Shown one piece after another: positions 8,879 to 18,158 of a stretch of DNA of 64,000 nucleotides (positions are counted from its first letter, which is position 1; every line of letters starts with the position of its first letter). Made by a program: the position numbers and the translations under genes. The stretch comes from Mucilaginibacter gotjawali (GTDB lineage: Bacteria > Bacteroidota > Bacteroidia > Sphingobacteriales > Sphingobacteriaceae). Under the pieces are notes generated by a model. It had not been told where the DNA came from, searched no databases, and saw only the letters and a program-made list of their open reading frames with translations. The DNA lies in assembly GCF_002355435.1 (NCBI RefSeq), contig NZ_AP017313.1, positions 1,550,001 to 1,614,000 of the forward strand, given 5' to 3'.

Positions 8879-10546
8879 ATGGGGATAAAAAACTTAAAGA
8901 TCTGTTTAATTGCAGCAATATTTTTTGTTTTGTGGGGATGCAGTAAAAGTAAACAGCCAACGCCTGTTACGCCTGTTCCGGCGTCACTCAGCTTTAGCGC
9001 ATTAAAGGTTAATGGCGCCTACAACGGCTTTAACTACCAGGGGGTAAACAATACGCCGGTAATAAAAGTGTCGTTCTCTGCGCCGCTCAGCCATGCGTCG
9101 GTCGCCGGCGCCATTTCATTTAACAATAAAGCAGGCTCAGGGGTAACCTTTAGTACCTCTTATCTAAATAACGACAGTACCGTTGTCATCACACCAACGG
9201 CATTGCAATCAATTACGCAGTACACTCTAAACATCTCAACCGCTTTAAAATCTGCCGCCGGTGGTGCCTTGCAATCGGCAATAGCCATCAATTTAACAAC
9301 AGCAGTTGATACCACCAATAAATTCCCGTTGTTAACTGATAACCAGTTACTGGATTTGGTACAAAAACAAACACTAAAGTATTTCTATGATTTTGGCCAC
9401 CCGGTAAGCGGCCTCGCCCGCGAACGCAATACTTCCGGCGACATTGTCACAACGGGAGGATCAGGCTTTGGCATTATGGCCCTGGTTGCAGGCGCTAACC
9501 GCCAGTTTATTACCCATGCACAGGCTTTGGCAAGGTTGCAAACCATTGTAGCCTTTTTATTAAAAGCACAAACATTTCATGGCGCATTTCCGCATTGGAT
9601 GAATGGCGCCACAGGCGCAGTGGTGCCTTTCAGTACCCAGGATGATGGCGCCGACCTGGTAGAAACCGCCTATTTAATGGAAGGACTGCTAACCGCCCGT
9701 CAATATTTTAATGGCGCCGCCGCAGCCGAAACACAGCTGCGTACAGACATAAACACGCTTTATAATAATGTTGACTGGAACTGGTTTACCAACGGAGGTC
9801 AGAATGTCCTTTTCTGGCATTGGAGCCCCAATTATGGCTGGTCTTCCAATATGCAGATCAATGGATGGGACGAGGCCCTTATTACTTACGTTATGGCAGC
9901 TTCCTCAACCACTCATCCCATAACGAAAGGGGTTTATGATAATGGTTGGGCAGGCAATGGCAGCATGAAAAATGGTAACACCTATTTCAATACCGTTTTA
10001 CCTTTGGGCCCTGCAGAAGGTGGTCCATTGTTCTTCGCACACTATTCGTTTTTGGGTATAAACCCTAATGGATTATCAGACACCTATGCCAGTTACGATG
10101 TGCAGAATAAAGCGCATGCCACCATAAACTATAACTATTGTGTTGCTAATCCGGCCGGTCATTACGGCTATGGCGCCAATTGCTGGGGTTTAACAGCAAG
10201 TGATATTGAAAGCGGTTATACGGCGAGTTCACCAACAAATGATGTGGGCACCATCGCGCCAACTGCTGCCATCGCTTCATTACCTTATACGCCGGCGCAA
10301 TCCATGCAGGCTTTAAGGTATTTTTATTACAAACTGGGCGATAAAACATGGGGACCCTACGGTTTTTATGACGCGTTCGACCTGGATAATACCTGGTTTG
10401 CCAGTTCAGACCTGGCGATTGACGAAGGGCCAATTATTGACATGATTGAGAATTACCGGAGCGGTTTGCTCTGGAATTTATTTATGAGCTGCCCCGAAGT
10501 AAAAACCGGCATGAAAACCCTGGGCTTTCAAAGCCCTAATTTATAA
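8879..10546 (+). CDS. GH144-like glucoamylase-fold lipoprotein with N-terminal Ig-like domain
   Basis: From the ATG at 8879 the protein has 555 residues with a lipoprotein signal (VLWGCSKS, cysteine 21); the earlier ATG at 8849 would add ten residues before the signal and is less likely. Residues of about 35-140 look like a Big_5 Ig-like domain. The rest is a glucoamylase-family (alpha/alpha)6 domain with DFGHPVSGLARERN, GGSGFGIMALV, FPHWMNGATG, DDGADLVET, NCWGLTASD and IDEGPIIDMIENYRSGLLW. Bacteroidetes proteins of this family include endo-beta-1,2-glucanases (GH144), so cleavage of beta-1,2-glucan outside the cell is proposed. It is paralogous to the next gene. Confidence 0.85.
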   Translation: MGIKNLKICLIAAIFFVLWGCSKSKQPTPVTPVPASLSFSALKVNGAYNGFNYQGVNNTPVIKVSFSAPLSHASVAGAISFNNKAGSGVTFSTSYLNNDSTVVITPTALQSITQYTLNISTALKSAAGGALQSAIAINLTTAVDTTNKFPLLTDNQLLDLVQKQTLKYFYDFGHPVSGLARERNTSGDIVTTGGSGFGIMALVAGANRQFITHAQALARLQTIVAFLLKAQTFHGAFPHWMNGATGAVVPFSTQDDGADLVETAYLMEGLLTARQYFNGAAAAETQLRTDINTLYNNVDWNWFTNGGQNVLFWHWSPNYGWSSNMQINGWDEALITYVMAASSTTHPITKGVYDNGWAGNGSMKNGNTYFNTVLPLGPAEGGPLFFAHYSFLGINPNGLSDTYASYDVQNKAHATINYNYCVANPAGHYGYGANCWGLTASDIESGYTASSPTNDVGTIAPTAAIASLPYTPAQSMQALRYFYYKLGDKTWGPYGFYDAFDLDNTWFASSDLAIDEGPIIDMIENYRSGLLWNLFMSCPEVKTGMKTLGFQSPNL

Positions 10547-10603
10547 CGAACAGCCAACCCGGCCAGATTTTGCGGCGGCTGAATTAAACATACGAACAAG
10601 CTA

Positions 10604-11953
10604 ATGAAAAAACTGATACTACTATCCCTTGTAATCACACTCACCTATAGCTGCCAGGCCCAAAACGCCGCAAAAACGGAAGCAATAGAAGGTATAAAAC
10701 CCGTGGGAGTAATAAAAAATTTGACCGACAGTGCGCTGCTTGACGTAGTGCAGCGCCAAACATTCCGTTACTTTTGGGATTTTGGCCACCCGGTAAGCGG
10801 CCTTGCGCGCGAACGGAATAATGTTGCCTATGATTACGGCAACGAAGTAGTAACCATTGGTGGCTCCGGCTTTGGGGTGATGAGCTTAATAGTCGCCGAT
10901 CACAGGAAATGGATCACCCACCAGCAGGCGGTTGACAGGTTACTGAAAATGGTGAATTTTTTATACCGGGCTGATGCCTACCACGGCGTATTTCCGCATT
11001 GGTTAAATGGTGAAACCGGGAAGGTCATTCCGTTTGGACGTAAGGATGACGGCGCCGACCTGGTAGAAACCTCCTATCTTTTCCAGGGATTGTTATGTGC
11101 AAGGCAATATTTTAATGGGGATAACCAAAAGGAACGCGAGATAAGGGACCGGATAAATGCCATGTGGGGTGATGTTGAGTGGAGCTGGTTTACCAGGGAC
11201 GGCAGGGATAACCTGTACTGGCATTGGTCGCCTAACAATGGCTGGGCCATGAATTTTGCGATCCGTGGTTTTAACGAATGCCTGATCACCTATATTTTGG
11301 CCGAATCAGCCGACAGGTATCCTGTTGGCGCGAACGTATATCATGGCGGCTGGGCGCAGAGTAACTTTTTTACCAATGGTAAAACCTTTTACGGCCATAA
11401 ATTACCATTGGGCTTTGATTACGGCGGCCCGCTGTTCTTTTCACAATATTCATTCCTTGGACTTGATCCGAAAGGCTTAAAAGATGAGTATGCCGACTAT
11501 TGGGAGCAAAATACCAATCATACCCTGATCAACCACGATTATTGCGTTGATAACCCTAAAAAATACAAAGGCTATGGCGAAAATTGCTGGGGCCTGACCG
11601 CCAGCGATAATTTTGAAGGATATAATGCACACTCCCCAACCAACGACCTGGGGGTTATCACGCCAACGGCTGCATTGTCAGCATTTCCGTATACGCCTGA
11701 GTATTCGATGAAAGCCCTGCGCCATTTTTATTATGACCTGGGTGATAAGATCTGGGGTGACTATGGTTTTGTTGACGCTTTCAGCGAATCGCGTAACTGG
11801 TATGCAAAATCGTACCTGGCTATTGACCAGGGCCCGATTGTAGTGATGATAGAAAACTACCGCAGCGGTTTGCTTTGGAAACTATTTATGAGCTGCCCGG
11901 AAGTACAGCACGGCCTTAAAAAACTTGATTTTGAAAGCCCGATGATCAAGTAA
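10604..11953 (+). CDS. GH144-like glucoamylase-fold lipoprotein, second copy
   Basis: This 449-residue protein has a short lipoprotein signal (LTYSCQAQ, cysteine 17) and a single glucoamylase-family domain from about residue 40 to the end. It shares nearly every motif with the preceding protein: DFGHPVSGLARERN, GGSGFGVMSL, FPHWLNGETG, DDGADLVET, YWHWSPNNGW, NCWGLTASD, SPTNDLGVITPTAA and IDQGPIVVMIENYRSGLLW. It lacks the Ig-like domain. The pair follow each other after 57 bases and probably divide labour, one acting on polymer at the surface and one on shorter chains. The beta-1,2-glucan substrate is inferred from the family. Confidence 0.87.
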   Translation: MKKLILLSLVITLTYSCQAQNAAKTEAIEGIKPVGVIKNLTDSALLDVVQRQTFRYFWDFGHPVSGLARERNNVAYDYGNEVVTIGGSGFGVMSLIVADHRKWITHQQAVDRLLKMVNFLYRADAYHGVFPHWLNGETGKVIPFGRKDDGADLVETSYLFQGLLCARQYFNGDNQKEREIRDRINAMWGDVEWSWFTRDGRDNLYWHWSPNNGWAMNFAIRGFNECLITYILAESADRYPVGANVYHGGWAQSNFFTNGKTFYGHKLPLGFDYGGPLFFSQYSFLGLDPKGLKDEYADYWEQNTNHTLINHDYCVDNPKKYKGYGENCWGLTASDNFEGYNAHSPTNDLGVITPTAALSAFPYTPEYSMKALRHFYYDLGDKIWGDYGFVDAFSESRNWYAKSYLAIDQGPIVVMIENYRSGLLWKLFMSCPEVQHGLKKLDFESPMIK

Positions 11954-12366
11954 AAACAATGCTGGTTTATATTAGTATGCATCACGTCACTAATAAATCG
12001 GCGTTCAGGCTTTGTCTCAACAACCTAAAAATGCCGGGGCTGGTGCAGTAAAAAAGTGTAAACCCCATTTTAATGCGAAACTGTATAAGTGGCTTATTAT
12101 AAGATATTTACAAAATATTAATTTGTAAATGTGTAAACCTTTTGTAAACCCTTTTTTGTGCTTTTTGCGTCAATAAACTTGTAGATTGACGATTGGTCAA
12201 TTTAAGGTTGACACCACACTGGTTTAAGTTGTTTGAACTTTGGCGAATGGTAAACGCGCCTGGTCGTTTTTTTGAAGGCTTCCTGTTATCTTTGAATGAA
12301 TTTATAAACCGCGGTCATTTTGAATAAAAATCCAATAATATCAATTGATCGATACAGAAATTTGAA
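11954..12366 (+). promoter_or_regulatory. Long intergenic region with palindrome, direct repeats and -7 element
   Basis: This 413-base gap has no gene. It holds a perfect inverted repeat TTTACAAA/TTTGTAAA at 12107-12129 with a 7-base spacer, three copies of TGTAAACC (12057, 12132, 12143), and an exact -7 element TATCTTTG at 12287-12294. The last would start transcription about 65 bases before the GH43-like gene. The repeats look like operator sites for a regulator, so the GH43-like gene probably has its own controlled promoter. Confidence 0.5.
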
Positions 12367-14121
12367 ATGAAAAAAGCTTTTCTTTTTATAACGATTACCT
12401 GCTGTATGTTGCTGCTTGCAAACTGCTCTATCGCGCAGCAAAAACAATTAACCTATTGCAACCCGATCAATATTGATTACGGTTATACGCCGATCCCTAA
12501 TTTTGCTACCGAAGGCAAGCACCGGGCCACCGCCGATCCGGTGATCACCATGTACAAAGGAGATTACTACCTGTTTTCAACTAACCAGTGGGGGTATTGG
12601 TGGAGCCATGATATGTACCACTGGAATTTTGTTTCCCGGTCGTTTTTAAGGCCCGAACATCATGTATATGATGATCTATGCGCTCCCGCAGTTTGGGTGC
12701 AGGGAGATACTTTAATGGTATTTGGTTCAACCTATTCATCCAACTTCCCGATATGGATGAGCACCAACCCAAAGGCAAACGAATGGAAAGAAGCTATCCA
12801 TGAATTTGAACCCGGCGGCTGGGATCCGGATTTTTTTAGGGATGATGATGGCAAATTATACATGTATAATGGCAGCAGCAATACCTATCCATTATACGGC
12901 GCGGAGATCGACCCCAAAACTTTTCATTTAAAAGCCTACCGTAAAGAGATGTATTTTTTGCAGCCCTTCCGTTACGGCTGGCAGCGCTTCGGCGAGAATA
13001 TGGACGACACCTTTTTGGATCCGTTTATCGAAGGTTCGTGGATGACTAAACATAATGGTAAATACTACCTCCAATACGGCGCACCCGGAACAGAATTCAG
13101 CGGGTACAGTGATGGGGTAGTAGTGGGCGACAATCCGCTCGGGCCGTTTACGCCGCAATCAATGCCCTTTAGTTATAAACCGGGAGGCTTCGCAAGGGGC
13201 GCTGGTCATGGCAGCACCTATACGGATGCGTGGGGGAATTACTGGCATATCTCCACGATCACTATCGCCGTAAAAAATAGTTTTGAACGCCGCCTCGGCA
13301 TCTGGCCCACTGGTTTTGATAAGGATGGCGTTTTGTATTGCAACACCGCATTCGGCGATTATCCTACCTATTTGCCTGACGGAAAAGAAGATCACCTGCA
13401 AAGCCGCTTTACCGGCTGGATGCTGCTGAATTATAACAAACCGGTGCAGGTATCCTCAACCCTGGGAGGCTATATGGCCAATAATGCTGTGGATGAAAAT
13501 ATTAAAACCTACTGGAGCGCGGAAAGCGGTAATCCCGGCGAGTGGATCCAAAGCGATTTGGGTAAGGAAAGTACGGTAAATGCTGTTCAGATTAATTACG
13601 CAGACCAGGACGCTACGATATTAGGGAAATCAACCACTACTTTTACTCAGTATAAATTATATTATTCATCCGATGCCAGGAAGTGGCACATCCTGACCGA
13701 TAAAAGCCGGAATAAAACCGATGTGCCGCATGATTATATCGAATTATCAACACCGGTAAGGGCCCGGTATATCAAACTGGAAAACGTACATATGCCCACC
13801 GGCAAATTCGCCATCAGCGGCTTGCGGGTTTTTGGTAACGGCGGCGGCAGCAAACCTGATACTGTACAGAACTTTGTGGTTTTACGCACCGAAAAGGATA
13901 AACGCAGCGCCTGGATAAAATGGCAAACGGTTGATAACGCTTTCGCTTACAACATTTATACCGGAACGGCTGCTGACAAGCTATATAACTGTATCATGGT
14001 TTACTCGGCCAACGAGTATTATTTAAAAACGATGGATAAAGAGAAACCGTATTACTTCAGGATTGAAGCTATAAATGAGAACGGCATATCCGCAGCCACA
14101 AAAGTTATCAAGGTGGAATAG
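12367..14121 (+). CDS. GH43-like glycoside hydrolase with discoidin and FN3-like domains
   Basis: The 584-residue exported protein (signal ending near NCSIAQQ) has a five-bladed beta-propeller of the GH43 clan at about 30-340. Candidate acidic residues lie in TADPVITMYKGDYYLFS, in WDPDFFRDDDGKLYMY and in FIEGSWMTKHNGKYYLQYG. An F5/8-type C (discoidin) module follows at about 350-500, with TYWSAESGNPGEWIQSDLG and ARYIKLENV, and then a short fibronectin III-like module. Members remove arabinose, xylose or galactose side groups, so it may debranch the locus substrate. The exact specificity is unknown. Confidence 0.82.
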   Translation: MKKAFLFITITCCMLLLANCSIAQQKQLTYCNPINIDYGYTPIPNFATEGKHRATADPVITMYKGDYYLFSTNQWGYWWSHDMYHWNFVSRSFLRPEHHVYDDLCAPAVWVQGDTLMVFGSTYSSNFPIWMSTNPKANEWKEAIHEFEPGGWDPDFFRDDDGKLYMYNGSSNTYPLYGAEIDPKTFHLKAYRKEMYFLQPFRYGWQRFGENMDDTFLDPFIEGSWMTKHNGKYYLQYGAPGTEFSGYSDGVVVGDNPLGPFTPQSMPFSYKPGGFARGAGHGSTYTDAWGNYWHISTITIAVKNSFERRLGIWPTGFDKDGVLYCNTAFGDYPTYLPDGKEDHLQSRFTGWMLLNYNKPVQVSSTLGGYMANNAVDENIKTYWSAESGNPGEWIQSDLGKESTVNAVQINYADQDATILGKSTTTFTQYKLYYSSDARKWHILTDKSRNKTDVPHDYIELSTPVRARYIKLENVHMPTGKFAISGLRVFGNGGGSKPDTVQNFVVLRTEKDKRSAWIKWQTVDNAFAYNIYTGTAADKLYNCIMVYSANEYYLKTMDKEKPYYFRIEAINENGISAATKVIKVE

Positions 14122-14205
14122 ACAGTGTTAATAAAATCCGGCCTCCTAATTTACCGGGCTAAGTAATTTTCTTGTACTTTAGAATCGTTTTGCCGGGGTG
14201 CCACT

Positions 14206-17106
14206 ATGATTATCCGTAAATTACTTCTGTTTTTACTGTTATTTTTTATTGGTGGTAATTTATTTGCGGCAACTTTTACCGTTACCAGTAATGCTGATGC
14301 AGGCGCCGGAACCCTGAGGCAAGCCTTGTTAGACGCCATCGGCAATGGCACCGCCGCCACCGACTATATCTATTTTAATTTACCCGGGAACACCCTGGCC
14401 GCGCTAACAATAACCCTGCAATCTGAATTGCCTGATATTTCGGCAAATGTTGTTATTGACGGTACCACGCAACCGGGTTCATCACTTGGCGTAAGTAATG
14501 CCAAGGTGATCATTACGCCAGCAGTGCCTGCTGCAAACTTTAACGCCTTTAAAGTCTCAACCCTGGTTGGTGTTAATGACGCTGTTGAAATTTACGGTTT
14601 GTATATCGACGGCTTTTCGCCAAATCAAGCCGGCTTAGGCAGCGCAATCCTGTCAGGCGCCAATTGCAAGCTGGTTATTGGTGCGCCGGGCAAAGGAAAT
14701 GTGATCAGCGGCAATGATTACGCCTTTAACGGCTTGTTTCAAAATGCGATAATTCAAAGTAATTTTATCGGTATACAACCTGATGGCATTACTGCCTTTA
14801 ACAACTCATCTGTTTTTTATTCAGGGCAGGATTATCAGGGTATAATGATCGGTGGTGTAAACCCCCTGGATGGCAATGTAATATTGAGCGGTACCATCAG
14901 CGGGATCAATTTTGGCGGCGTTGCGGGTGGCGCCAATAAATTAGCAACCGTTGAGAATAATTTTTTTAATACCGACTACACCGGGACTAAATCAATAGGG
15001 GCGGCAACTAATTCATGCATCCTGGTTAATGATCCGAATACCCTGCTATTTGTAACCGCCAACGTTTTTAGCGCTACCGAAATTGCAGTAGTAGGGCTAA
15101 ATAAATCGGCGATGATCGTCAAAGGGAATTTTTTCGGGACCGACAGGTCGCAGGCATTTCCCCTGGGGGCGGGTACCAATGCTATAGAAAACAGCGATGT
15201 AAACTCGGTTATAGGCGGCACCTCCGCCGCAGATCAGAATGTTTTTACCAATTACCAAAACCCGATTGATGCGTACAACAATTCCTATACAAACGTGGTA
15301 CAGAATTCATTTTATTGCAATACCAATGTGCAGTTAAATGACCCCACGGGACAAAATTTTATCAGGATAACTAAGCTTACCAATAACACAGTTGGCGGCG
15401 ATGCACCTGTAGGTGCAATTGTGCAATTGTACTTTACCCAAACCAAGTGTACAAGTTGTAATCCTAATTCATGCTTTGCGACAGTTACTGCTGATGCGGC
15501 CGGGCAGTGGTCATACACTGGCAGCATAACCCAAAATGTGTTAGCCTCCTCAACCGTTTTGAATAATACCATTGGTTTTCAGTTTGACGCCATCTCGCAG
15601 ACCGATGTCACCATCACCAATTTTGATTGCCATCATGCCGGGTCAATCGCGCTGACCGAAAATAGGGTAGGGAATTTTCAATTTACGTGGATGGACAGTA
15701 ATAATGTTCCGGTAAGTACAAGTCAGAATGCTACCGGCCTCGCACCCGGCAATTATACCCTGCAAATAAGCGAAAACGGAGGCTGCCCTTCGGTAACATC
15801 CGAAGTTTTTACGGTGATTGATTTAACCCCAAAAGTTTTTCCGTCGACTTTTACTACGGATTGCACCAACCCTACAGGTCATTTTACTACTTTCCCCAGT
15901 ACCGGCCCCGGCATTACGGTAGCCAATTATTACTGGGAAGACGCCAGCGGCAACATTATTCCAAACGGAAATTCAAATACCATCAGCAATCTGGCGCCCG
16001 GAATTTACTACTTGTACATTACCGATAGCAATGGGTGTAATTCAAATAAGGCAACCTTCACCGTGAACCCTCCAACTGCGACACCGGTGATAGATGAAAG
16101 CGCTGCGGTTCCGACGGATGCCACCTGCGGCCGTTCAAATGGTTCGGTTACCGGAATAACGCTCACCAATGCAGGGAACGCTAATTATGGATGGAAAAGG
16201 GCGAACGGGACGTTGTATTCATCCGGTCAAATGGATTTGCTGAATGCAGCTGCAGGACAATACTACTTTTTCGTTCAATATAACTTTAATTGCCCCCCTG
16301 TAAAAAGCGCAATTTATACCATTAATGCTATACCCGTTATTCAGATTGCCGCAGGCACCGAACAAATTACCAGCGACCAGTGTGCCGAGGGTGTTGGTAG
16401 TATTCAAAATATCACGGTTACCGGCGGGGTGCAACCCTATACTTACAATTGGATCAATTCATCACAGCAAAGTGTCAGCACCTCGCTGGATTTGACAGGC
16501 GTAGTTAACGGAACCTATACCTTGCAGGTAAAAGATGCCACGGCATGTGGTTTGGCAACAAAAGATTATACCATCGGTAATCAAACTATTACAGTAGCAG
16601 CGCCGGAGGCAGACAATGTGCAGTTATGTTATGCAGGCGATGTGATGATTATGGTGAAAAATCCGCAGCCAGGTTACGGATATCGTTTATATCCCTCGGC
16701 AACCGGCCCGGGCTTAACCGATCAGCAAGGCAGCGGCATTTTTAAGATCCCTGTAGCCAGTTCGCAAAGTGTTTATATCAGCCAATACATCGGCGGATGC
16801 GAAAGTGCCCGTACAGAAGTGAAAATAACTGTAGGTCTCTCAGCATTAAATATACCCAACACCTTTACGCCTAATAATGACGGGGTGAATGATTTTTGGT
16901 TGCTAAAAGGCATTGAAAATTATCCCGATGCTATGGTAAGGATTTTTAACAGGTATGGCCAAAAAGTATTTGAATCAAAAGGATACACGCAGCCCTTCAA
17001 CGGCAAACTTGGGAGCTCGTTACTGCAGCCGGGGGTTTACTATTATATTATCAACTTAAACTCAAACTGCAACCTGCTTTCGGGGAGTATTACGCTGGTG
17101 CGGTAA
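14206..17106 (+). CDS. Large T9SS type B sorted surface protein with parallel beta-helix
   Basis: The 966-residue protein has a signal peptide (GGNLFAAT), an N-terminal part rich in G/N/T turns typical of a right-handed parallel beta-helix (about 30-390), Ig/SprB-like repeats in the middle (for instance GVQPYTYNWINSSQQ and NGTYTLQVKDATACG near 745-790), and a C-terminal CHU_C gliding-motility type domain (FTPNNDGVNDFW, MVRIFNRYGQKVFESKGY, LQPGVYYYII). The last domain directs export by the type IX secretion system. Roles of similar proteins are adhesion or motility. It stands alone between the glycan locus and an esterase gene. Confidence 0.88.
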   Translation: MIIRKLLLFLLLFFIGGNLFAATFTVTSNADAGAGTLRQALLDAIGNGTAATDYIYFNLPGNTLAALTITLQSELPDISANVVIDGTTQPGSSLGVSNAKVIITPAVPAANFNAFKVSTLVGVNDAVEIYGLYIDGFSPNQAGLGSAILSGANCKLVIGAPGKGNVISGNDYAFNGLFQNAIIQSNFIGIQPDGITAFNNSSVFYSGQDYQGIMIGGVNPLDGNVILSGTISGINFGGVAGGANKLATVENNFFNTDYTGTKSIGAATNSCILVNDPNTLLFVTANVFSATEIAVVGLNKSAMIVKGNFFGTDRSQAFPLGAGTNAIENSDVNSVIGGTSAADQNVFTNYQNPIDAYNNSYTNVVQNSFYCNTNVQLNDPTGQNFIRITKLTNNTVGGDAPVGAIVQLYFTQTKCTSCNPNSCFATVTADAAGQWSYTGSITQNVLASSTVLNNTIGFQFDAISQTDVTITNFDCHHAGSIALTENRVGNFQFTWMDSNNVPVSTSQNATGLAPGNYTLQISENGGCPSVTSEVFTVIDLTPKVFPSTFTTDCTNPTGHFTTFPSTGPGITVANYYWEDASGNIIPNGNSNTISNLAPGIYYLYITDSNGCNSNKATFTVNPPTATPVIDESAAVPTDATCGRSNGSVTGITLTNAGNANYGWKRANGTLYSSGQMDLLNAAAGQYYFFVQYNFNCPPVKSAIYTINAIPVIQIAAGTEQITSDQCAEGVGSIQNITVTGGVQPYTYNWINSSQQSVSTSLDLTGVVNGTYTLQVKDATACGLATKDYTIGNQTITVAAPEADNVQLCYAGDVMIMVKNPQPGYGYRLYPSATGPGLTDQQGSGIFKIPVASSQSVYISQYIGGCESARTEVKITVGLSALNIPNTFTPNNDGVNDFWLLKGIENYPDAMVRIFNRYGQKVFESKGYTQPFNGKLGSSLLQPGVYYYIINLNSNCNLLSGSITLVR

Positions 17107-17213
17107 GTTTCTGCGCCATTTTGGAAACAAATATTTATTCTTCGTAGTTATTACGCCAGGGATACATTATTTAAAAAATAGCCGTTTAAAATAATCAACA
17201 ACAAATTAACTTT

Positions 17214-18011
17214 ATGATCAGGCAAAAAATTTACTTATTCATATTATTTGTATGCTTTGTTTTACCGGCAGTTACCCATGCGCAAAGCACTCAACCATTT
17301 GATAGCGGCTCATATATCGCCAAAAACGATACCATGCCTTACCGCATATTGTTCCCGCTTAATTTCGATCCTGCTAAAAAATACCCGTTAATATTTATAC
17401 TGCACGGCGCCGGCGAGCGCGGGAACGACAATGAAGCACAGCTTAAATACGGGCCGAAACTATTTTTAAATGATACCATCAGGTCGAAATATGCTGCGAT
17501 AATAGTTTACCCGCAATGTCCGCCAGGCGGCTTTTGGTCCAACGTGAAAATGGAGGATGATTCGGCAACAAGAAAGACCAAATTTATATTCCAGGTTAAT
17601 GCGCCGCCAACCCGGTCAATGCAAACATTGATGGCTTTGGTTGACGAGTTTTTAGATAAGCCTTATGTAGACAAGCACAAAGTTTATGTAGGTGGATTGT
17701 CGATGGGAGGGATGGGCACATTTGAGATCATCGGCCGAAGGCCAAACATCTTTGCAGCCGCATTTGCCATGTGCGGCGGCGACAATACGCTGAATGCAAA
17801 AAAATATGCCAAAAAAGTCCCGCTTTGGGTGTTTCATGGCGAAAAGGATAGTGTTGTGCCCTATTCCCACTCAGAATCAATAGTTGCCGCAATAAAACAG
17901 GAAGGCGGCAGCCCCCGTTATACCCTTTATACGAACGACGACCATAACTGCTGGGACGACGCCTTTGCCGAGCCTGACTTTATGCCCTGGTTGTTTTCGC
18001 ATAGTAAGTAA
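17214..18011 (+). CDS. Secreted alpha/beta-hydrolase (carboxylesterase type)
   Basis: The 265-residue protein has a signal peptide (PAVTHAQS) and an alpha/beta-hydrolase domain: the oxyanion motif LHGAGERG near 63-70, nucleophile in GGLSMGGMG near 160-168, acid in HGEKDSVVP and histidine in NDDHNCWDD. It resembles the LpqC/poly(3-hydroxybutyrate)-depolymerase-like and phospholipase/carboxylesterase families, whose members remove acetyl or feruloyl esters from polysaccharides or cleave small esters. The true substrate is unknown. It is monocistronic, with 107 bases before it and a palindromic repeat after it. Confidence 0.85.
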   Translation: MIRQKIYLFILFVCFVLPAVTHAQSTQPFDSGSYIAKNDTMPYRILFPLNFDPAKKYPLIFILHGAGERGNDNEAQLKYGPKLFLNDTIRSKYAAIIVYPQCPPGGFWSNVKMEDDSATRKTKFIFQVNAPPTRSMQTLMALVDEFLDKPYVDKHKVYVGGLSMGGMGTFEIIGRRPNIFAAAFAMCGGDNTLNAKKYAKKVPLWVFHGEKDSVVPYSHSESIVAAIKQEGGSPRYTLYTNDDHNCWDDAFAEPDFMPWLFSHSK

Positions 18012-18027
18012 TTTAAAAATAACAAAT

Positions 18028-18138
18028 TTGTCCTTGCGAGGCACGGAGCAACCTCGTCGCTGACAGGTCGTCAATATGCACTGGCGTTCATGCAATGGCG
18101 ACGAGGTTGCTTCTTCGCTTTGCTCATCGCAACGACAA
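18028..18138. repeat. Long palindromic repeat between convergent genes
   Basis: Left arm 18028-18060 (TTGTCCTTGCGAGGCACGGA, then GCAACCTCGTCGC) pairs with right arm 18098-18138 (GCGACGAGGTTGC to ATCGCAACGACAA) around a central spacer. Similar elements are widely scattered in Bacteroidetes genomes. Placed between two converging genes, it could work as a terminator in both directions. Confidence 0.7.
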
Positions 18139-18158
18139 GGTGTTTATGGCTTGACTAA

